Below, piece by piece: positions 5,506 to 10,105 of a stretch of 10,105 nt of DNA (position 1 is the first letter of the stretch; the number at the start of each line of letters is the position of its first letter). This DNA is from JBOFEH01 sp051650265. GTDB lineage: Bacteria > Bacillota > Clostridia > Lachnospirales > Cellulosilyticaceae. The notes under the pieces were generated by a model, which saw only the letters and a list, made by a program, of their open reading frames with translations, was not told the DNA's origin and searched no databases. Where the stretch lies: assembly GCA_051650265.1 (NCBI GenBank), contig JBOFIR010000222.1:1-10105 (forward strand), given 5' to 3'. A program made the position numbers and the translations under genes.

Positions 5506-6921
5506 ATGAAAACTTTATTACTTAAGCTGAAAGAACCAACTGATATGACCATTGGTGATCCTTTAAAGCAAATTATAATCTTTATGATCCCTATGCTCAT
5601 CGGGAATATCGCCCAGCAACTTTACAATACAGTAGATAGCATCATTGTGGGCAAATTCGTAGGAGATAATGCACTTGCTGCTGTCGGCAGTGCTGGTCCT
5701 ATTGTCAACTTATTACTTGTTTTATTTATAGGAATTTCTGTAGGGGCCGGCATTATGGTATCTCAATATTTTGGTTCGAGAGACCGGGAAAACCTATCGG
5801 GTGCCATAGAGTGTTGTATCCTACTTACAGCCATCGTCTCTGTTGCACTCATGATCATCACACCATTCATTATCAGACCTCTACTCCATATGCTCAACAC
5901 ACCTGAAAGTATTATTGATTGGTGTTACAGTTACCTTCTCATTTTATTTCTAGGGATTAGCGGGATGGCTTACTATAATATTTTATGCGGCATTCTAAGA
6001 GGTCTCGGTGACTCCATATCTCCCTTAATCTATCTCTTGATCTCTACAGTTCTCAATATCATACTGGACCTACTCTTTGTCGCTATATTTGATATGGGTG
6101 TCGCAGGTGTTGCCCTTGCCACCATTATTGCCCAAATCGTATCCGCTATATTATCCTTTATCAAACTCTCCAAGATGCATCACCTCTTTGACTTTAATTT
6201 ACGTCAATTTAGACTCAACAAACAACATGTGTTCACAACGATACGGCTAGGATTACCCTCAGGCCTCACACAAATGATCCTCTCTTTGGCGATGATTATT
6301 GTACAATCCCTTACCAATAGTTATGGTGAAGCCTTTATTGCCGCCAATGTCATCGTGATGCGGGTGGATGGCTTTGCTATGATGCCAAACTTCTCATTCG
6401 GCACAGCTATGCCGACTTTTGCTGGGCAAAATGTTGGTGCCAAAAAATATGACCGTGTCAAAAAAGGTGCCAAAGAAGGTACGTTCTTCGCTCTTGCCAT
6501 GTCCATTATCATCACCATTCTCATCCTCCTCTTTGGCAGAAATCTCATGTCCATCTTTACAGATACACCCGAGCTTGTCGATTTGAGCATGCGCATGATG
6601 ACGATCCTTGCAGTAGGTTATGTGGCGATGGCCGTTACACAATGCCTATCAGGTATCATGAGAGGGGCTGGAGATACCATGACACCCATGTGGATCTCTC
6701 TTATTACCACCGTAATCATCCGTGTACCTGTGGCTTATACTTTAGCCTATTTAACAAAAACACCTGAACTTCCATATGGTAGGTGTGAAAGCGTCTTCAT
6801 TTCTTTACTCCTTTCATGGATAATCGGTGCACTCCTAACCACTTGTTTTTATAAGATCGGCAAATGGGAAACAAAATCTATCGAAGCGCATACCTCACAT
6901 AACAAACTCACCACGAAGTAA
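5506..6921 (+). CDS. MATE-family multidrug/cation antiporter
   Basis: The 471-aa integral membrane protein begins with a short cytoplasmic segment and MTIGDPLKQIIIFMIPMLIG, followed by QQLYNTVDSIIVGKFVG at about 38-53, the usual start of Gram-positive MATE transporters (Na+ or H+ coupled export of cationic drugs or metabolites). Length fits the normal 12 helices in two related halves; the second half has the matching PTFAGQNVGAKKYDRVKKG loop, and a QCLSGIMRGAGDTMTP segment mirrors the first-half ILRGLGDSISP. The ATG is preceded by GAGAGG at about 5 nt. It is monocistronic, divergent from parA and convergent with the fasciclin gene, with which it shares a terminator. No adjacent regulator is seen, and the substrate cannot be predicted. 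Confidence 0.92.
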   Translation: MKTLLLKLKEPTDMTIGDPLKQIIIFMIPMLIGNIAQQLYNTVDSIIVGKFVGDNALAAVGSAGPIVNLLLVLFIGISVGAGIMVSQYFGSRDRENLSGAIECCILLTAIVSVALMIITPFIIRPLLHMLNTPESIIDWCYSYLLILFLGISGMAYYNILCGILRGLGDSISPLIYLLISTVLNIILDLLFVAIFDMGVAGVALATIIAQIVSAILSFIKLSKMHHLFDFNLRQFRLNKQHVFTTIRLGLPSGLTQMILSLAMIIVQSLTNSYGEAFIAANVIVMRVDGFAMMPNFSFGTAMPTFAGQNVGAKKYDRVKKGAKEGTFFALAMSIIITILILLFGRNLMSIFTDTPELVDLSMRMMTILAVGYVAMAVTQCLSGIMRGAGDTMTPMWISLITTVIIRVPVAYTLAYLTKTPELPYGRCESVFISLLLSWIIGALLTTCFYKIGKWETKSIEAHTSHNKLTTK

Positions 6922-6941
6922 CCTTGGGAACTTTTCATAAT

Positions 6942-6988
6942 CACAACAATAAAAAAGTAGCTCATAGAGCTACTTTTTTATTGTTGTG
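6942..6988. terminator. 22-bp perfect inverted repeat, shared bidirectional terminator
   Basis: Bases 6942-6963 are exactly complementary to 6967-6988 around a 3-base ATA loop. The core GTAGCTC/GAGCTAC is flanked by A6 and T6 and then CACAACAAT/ATTGTTGTG. It can end the plus-strand MATE transcript and the minus-strand fasciclin transcript. Its right arm contains the final CAA CAA TAA codons of the fasciclin gene. Confidence 0.9.
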
Positions 6989-7478
6989 GGGGAAGGATTA
7001 CTGTGTCAATTACATGAATGACACCATTTTTAGCCATGATGTCCGTTTTAGTAACTTGTGCATTATTGATGTACACTTTACCATCTTTTACTGTGATTTT
7101 TACTGGTTTTCCATTGACCATTTTGATCTCTTTACCATTTAGCTTGGCAACATCTTGTGCACTCACCTTGCCTGATGTGACATGGTACGTCAAAATGTCG
7201 ACTAACATTTGTTTATTCTCAGGTTTGAGTAAAGTATTAAGTGTTCCTGCTGGTAATTTTGCAAAAGCTTCATTAGTTGGCGCAAAAACAGTGAATGGCC
7301 CTTCTCCTTGTAATGTATCCACTAATCCTGCTGCTTGAAGCGCTGTTACTAAGGTAGAAAACTGTGGATCAGACGTAGCAATCTCTACAATATTTTTGTT
7401 TGGTTTTGCCCATACGCCCACTTGCATCACTGCAAATAACATCATAGTGGCCAACAATAGACTTATTTTTTTCTTCAT
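6978..7478 (-). CDS. Secreted single-domain fasciclin (FAS1) protein
   Basis: The 166-aa precursor has a clear signal peptide: MKKK, a hydrophobic core and a probable cleavage after VWA at 24. The remainder is one FAS1 domain with FTVFAPTNEAF at 62-72 (H1 box), TYHV at 97-100 and GVIHVIDTVILPP at 152-164 (H2 box). FAS1 domains are extracellular adhesion or matrix-interaction modules; the biochemical role of single-domain bacterial forms is poorly defined. There is no lipobox, LPXTG motif or transmembrane tail, so it is probably released or held non-covalently at the cell surface. The ATG is preceded by AAAGGAG at 7 nt. No clear promoter was found in the roughly 95 bp up to the neighbouring pseudogene. 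The stop codon lies within the convergent terminator stem. Confidence 0.92.
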   Translation of the reverse strand: MKKKISLLLATMMLFAVMQVGVWAKPNKNIVEIATSDPQFSTLVTALQAAGLVDTLQGEGPFTVFAPTNEAFAKLPAGTLNTLLKPENKQMLVDILTYHVTSGKVSAQDVAKLNGKEIKMVNGKPVKITVKDGKVYINNAQVTKTDIMAKNGVIHVIDTVILPPQQ

Positions 7479-7574
7479 GTGTTTACTCCTTTACTTATGT
7501 TTTATCTCCATTTAGTATGTGAGGATTTTGTAATTTTATACGATTTTGCATAAGATGAATTAATCTATACCACT

Positions 7575-7858
7575 CTATAGCTCTGTGTATTTCTTGCTAT
7601 TACCTGGTGCCTTCTCCACTGGATACTTTGCTTCATTCTTATCCATCTTCTTCATGATGATTTCTCTCATATCTACACCTAGTACATCTGTGAGTTCCTC
7701 ACATACTACCTCATGCTCAAAGTGAGGATCCCACAGAAAATGCTCCAATAGCTCTGCCGACTCTATACTAATGGCCTTTGCTAGATTTTCTGGTGTATGA
7801 AACTGATCGTAATCACGATCTTCTCTAAATTTTTTAATACGGCTAATACTTTGTCCAT
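7575..7858 (-). pseudogene. MazG-like nucleotide pyrophosphohydrolase gene, frameshifted
   Basis: An ideal start (GGAGG, then ATG at 7858) opens MDKVLAVLK, but the frame stops after 25 codons. Slipping back one base at the A6 run (7835-7830, context A-AAA-AAT) continues as KKFREDRDYDQFHTPENLAK, then AISIESAELLEHFLW, CEELTDVLGVD and finally NEAKYPVEKAPGNSKKYTEL to a TAG at 7575. This is the MazG-like all-alpha NTP pyrophosphohydrolase family (house-cleaning of non-canonical nucleotides), with the metal-binding E-x-x-x-x-E and EELxDV elements present. The joined product is about 94 aa, against about 105-110 usual; the deficit appears to fall after EELTDV, where family members carry a further helical stretch before LGxD. 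It may be a decaying gene, a gene needing -1 frameshifting, or a homopolymer sequencing error. It precedes the fasciclin gene on the same strand. Confidence 0.75.
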
Positions 7859-8179
7859 AATTGCCTCCTGATGTTTATTGTATTTGCTTTGTCTTGTCTT
7901 ATGTGCATATCTTATTCTATTTCCCATTTATAAATAGATACACCTGATTCTATTTTAAGATATTCTATTACAGCTGTTCAATATCAAATTCATTGTGAAC
8001 TACAAGCAGTTATAAAAAGCTCATTAGAATTAGTTCAAAGCTGGCATATTGATCTGATTGATAGAGATCAATTTATTAAGTTACTCCAACAACAAAGTGA
8101 CCCAGCCACTCAAGGCCGGGTCACTAATTTCAAATATTTCCCAGGTAATTTATTTAGGTCATTGTTAACTTCTCTCCTG
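7859..8179. other. Intergenic region, mostly non-coding, with an unrecognised startless open frame
   Basis: Besides the ribosome binding site of the MazG-like gene and the terminator of the hydrolase gene, I see no complete gene here. On the plus strand the frame from 7934 to 8221 is open for 96 codons and its first part (DSILRYSITAVQYQIHCELQ, then AVIKSSLELVQSWHIDLIDR) reads like protein. It has no ATG, GTG or TTG start and no ribosome binding site, and beyond 8095 it passes through the terminator and antisense to the hydrolase gene. It may be a gene remnant or chance. Confidence 0.4.
8096..8125 (-). terminator. Terminator of the glycoside-hydrolase-like gene
   Basis: AGTGACCC (8096-8103) and GGGTCACT (8118-8125) form a perfect 8-bp stem, extended by GCC/GGC after one mismatch, with a short loop. 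On the minus strand TTTGTTGTT follows. It lies about 55 nt beyond the hydrolase stop codon. Confidence 0.75.
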
Positions 8180-10105
8180 CTACTTCACAACTTCTATCAT
8201 TTCAAAAATCTGCACCTCTGGTAACTCTATTGTCGTCTTACCATCAGCGTAGCTGATATTTAATAGTATGTTTTTCTCTACAATCTTTGCCTCTTTGATG
8301 AGATATGGCACAACAATTTGTATATGATACATCGGAGCAATTGGGGCAGTCTCTTGTTGATTGATTGCTGCAAAGTACTGTTTCCCATCTTTTTGCCAAC
8401 CTAGAATTTCTACACATGCAGGTGCATTGGATGCAAAGGCCAATTCGTGACATAATCCTTTGATCATGCGTTTGACCACCAAACGACTCACATTTGGTCT
8501 CGCATTCTCAATTGGCGCTGCTACCCATAGCACCTTCCCTTTTCCCACCTGTTTCAAAACGACAGCTGGCATTTGTGTATGTATTCCTGGCGGATTGGAG
8601 TGAATCGCTGCAAACTCTCTCCTTGCTGTCATGGTATATGGAAGTGTGATGTGCGCTAATACTTCATGATCTCCCTCAAAGTGCATCAGCTGCTGTGCGC
8701 TCTGAACAGCCATAGGCAGTGCTTCATCAAATTCCAAGAAGAAACTTTGACCACTTACTGTAGGTCTCATATACGTTACATTATGTGCTGTCATCCCTTC
8801 ATGGCGTGCTTCTAGCAATTCAAGCAATCTCGGATGCCCTATATGGCCACTGATATAGAGATTCCCACCATTCATCACATATTGTTCAATGGCTGCCATT
8901 TCCTCATCTCTGATATTCACCACATCACACATTGCCAACACATCTGTATCCAATGCATCTAGGCATCTACTAGGAATGACATCAAAAGGAATATTCTCTT
9001 CTCTTAGATTTTGAGCTAATCTTAATGGGTTGTAGATAAAATCATTGGTGAAAGAGTCATGGAAAGCATCTCCGCATACAGGATCCCCATTTTCCTTCCA
9101 GTCATATTTGGAGCGGCTTGGGAACCAAATGCTGACATTTCTATCCATGGTATTGTCTGCCACATACTGCTCGTAGTGCTGGGTAAGTTGGAATACATTT
9201 TTGATGACTCCTGTATACACTCTCTCACAGATCGTCCCATCTGGATTGGCACCATCACAAATAGAGAATGCACCATCATGAACCAGTGCTGTGATAGCAT
9301 GCAGTAGCAGCTCCTCTTCTGACTTTGTGGTTGTATGATAACTTAACCCTGGGTCACAACGTGATGTAATATAGACAAATGGCCTTTCTTTTGTAAGGTT
9401 GCGGTAATACTTACAAATGAATGTTTGTTCTAAGTAGCCGCCATACAAATCCCCACCTACATAATCGCAGGCATCTGCAATCAAATCTGTTGAAGCAAAC
9501 TGCCATGGCGCACTGGCTACGCTCATATTGTGTTCGATCGTCACTTCCGGACGCACTGCCTTAATACAGTGGGTTGCAAACTGTGCAAACTCACCCATCC
9601 ATTCTTCACGCATTGCTTGCCACGCTCTAAATTCTTCTGAAGCCCAATCGACTGTTCTTGGCAACCCTTTTCCTGTCGCTTGATAATACTTTTCCTTACA
9701 ACTTGGGCAATAGCATACTTCTGACCAGAATGGCATATCTAGGAAGATGGATTCAAACTGGTAGTTCGTTGTCATCTCAGTCAAACATGCTTTGACATAT
9801 TCTTGATACGCCTTGTTGTTAGGGCAGACAATGCCATATCGCCCCTTTCTAAACATCATATGGCTCGTGTACTCTTCATACTCTCTTGAAGTCTTACCTT
9901 CCCCATTAATCACGCGCCAACTCGGATGTGCCTCATACGCCCAGTTATCAAAGATTTGTGAGAAGTACGCCATCACAGCGATATTGTTTTCATGACATAG
10001 GTCAATCATCTCTTTCACATAATCTCTTCCCTTAAGTCCACGATGCATCCTACCTATTTGGGTAGGATAGAATGCTAGCCCTGTATGAGGCCTACATTTC
10101 ACAAC
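8180..10105 (-). CDS. Glycoside-hydrolase-like protein with GH42-type trimerisation domain, 5' end missing; possible alpha-L-fucosidase (GHL6/GH151 type)
   Basis: The frame is open to the right edge, so the true start lies outside; the GTG at 10102 is internal, because the protein opens inside the barrel (VVKCRPHTGLAFYPT). In the visible 640 residues, about 1-310 form a TIM-barrel catalytic domain: IAVMAYFSQIFDNWAYEAHP at 41-60, SIFLDMPFW at 118-126 with Asp122 a likely active-site acid, C-x-C-x2-C at 130-135, VTIEHN at 187-192 and YVGGDLYGGY at 214-223. About 320-440 resembles the flavodoxin-like trimerisation domain of GH42 beta-galactosidases (DVVNIRDEEMAAIEQYVMNG, then GNLYISGHIG). About 560-640 looks like a C-terminal beta domain. 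No secretion signal can be judged. GH151, which contains alpha-L-fucosidases, has this architecture as I recall; the fucose operon in the same window supports that reading, but GHL6 proteins of unknown specificity fit too. It is transcribed leftward and ends at its own terminator. Confidence 0.7.
   Translation of the reverse strand, partial: VVKCRPHTGLAFYPTQIGRMHRGLKGRDYVKEMIDLCHENNIAVMAYFSQIFDNWAYEAHPSWRVINGEGKTSREYEEYTSHMMFRKGRYGIVCPNNKAYQEYVKACLTEMTTNYQFESIFLDMPFWSEVCYCPSCKEKYYQATGKGLPRTVDWASEEFRAWQAMREEWMGEFAQFATHCIKAVRPEVTIEHNMSVASAPWQFASTDLIADACDYVGGDLYGGYLEQTFICKYYRNLTKERPFVYITSRCDPGLSYHTTTKSEEELLLHAITALVHDGAFSICDGANPDGTICERVYTGVIKNVFQLTQHYEQYVADNTMDRNVSIWFPSRSKYDWKENGDPVCGDAFHDSFTNDFIYNPLRLAQNLREENIPFDVIPSRCLDALDTDVLAMCDVVNIRDEEMAAIEQYVMNGGNLYISGHIGHPRLLELLEARHEGMTAHNVTYMRPTVSGQSFFLEFDEALPMAVQSAQQLMHFEGDHEVLAHITLPYTMTARREFAAIHSNPPGIHTQMPAVVLKQVGKGKVLWVAAPIENARPNVSRLVVKRMIKGLCHELAFASNAPACVEILGWQKDGKQYFAAINQQETAPIAPMYHIQIVVPYLIKEAKIVEKNILLNISYADGKTTIELPEVQIFEMIEVVK

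Noticed and set aside
7018..7338. 106-codon plus-strand open frame over the fasciclin gene
   Set aside because: The minus strand encodes an unmistakable signal peptide and FAS1 domain; the plus-strand frame is its mirror.
10095..10102. GTG at 10102 as the real start of the hydrolase gene
   Set aside because: The frame is open to the window edge, no ribosome binding site can be seen, and the sequence begins in the middle of a conserved barrel region.
1..10105. CRISPR arrays, tRNA or rRNA genes, insertion sequences
   Set aside because: No regularly spaced repeats, tRNA cloverleaf, rRNA segment, transposase or long terminal inverted repeats were seen on either strand.

Overview
The window looks like chromosomal DNA of a low-GC, Gram-positive anaerobe, most likely a Clostridia/Lachnospirales-type Firmicute. 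The basis is the A/T-rich intergenic DNA, strong AGGAGG-type ribosome binding sites before almost every gene, sigma-A promoters with 17-bp spacers, hairpin-plus-T-tract terminators, and the gene families present (DeoR/GlpR regulator, LIVCS transporter, MATE pump, secreted fasciclin). Species assignment is inference.

Left end (1-1990, minus strand): the start of a catabolic operon. A promoter at about 1067-1095 drives a class II aldolase of the L-fuculose-1-phosphate aldolase type, followed 16 nt later by the first 66 codons of the large subunit of a B12-dependent diol/glycerol dehydratase (pduC-like), which runs off the left edge. The aldolase has a C-terminal linker plus amphipathic helix resembling a bacterial-microcompartment encapsulation peptide. 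The likely pathway is fucose (or rhamnose) phosphate -> lactaldehyde -> 1,2-propanediol -> propionaldehyde in a microcompartment, but shell genes are outside the window. Upstream lies a DeoR-family regulator in the same orientation, with its own promoter and terminator. A TGTTTGTTTT element occurs in both 5' regions and is a candidate operator.

Middle (1991-6941): divergent from deoR is a BrnQ-type branched-chain amino acid carrier with a consensus TTGACA-17-TATAAT promoter and a leader that can form two mutually exclusive hairpins, one a terminator: a candidate attenuator. After a bidirectional terminator comes a minus-strand two-gene unit, a ParA-type ATPase and an unrecognised 170-aa basic protein. 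Divergent from parA is a MATE-family efflux pump.

Right part (6942-10105, minus strand): a 22-bp perfect inverted repeat ends the MATE gene and the convergent secreted fasciclin-domain gene. Next is a MazG-like pyrophosphohydrolase gene, too short for ordinary ORF calling, interrupted by a one-base frameshift in an A6 run and apparently lacking an internal segment. A mostly non-coding stretch of about 320 bp holds the terminator of the last gene, a 5'-truncated 640-codon glycoside-hydrolase-like protein with a catalytic barrel, a beta-galactosidase-trimerisation-like domain and a C-terminal beta domain. It resembles GHL6/GH151-type proteins; GH151 includes alpha-L-fucosidases, which would fit the fucose operon at the other end.
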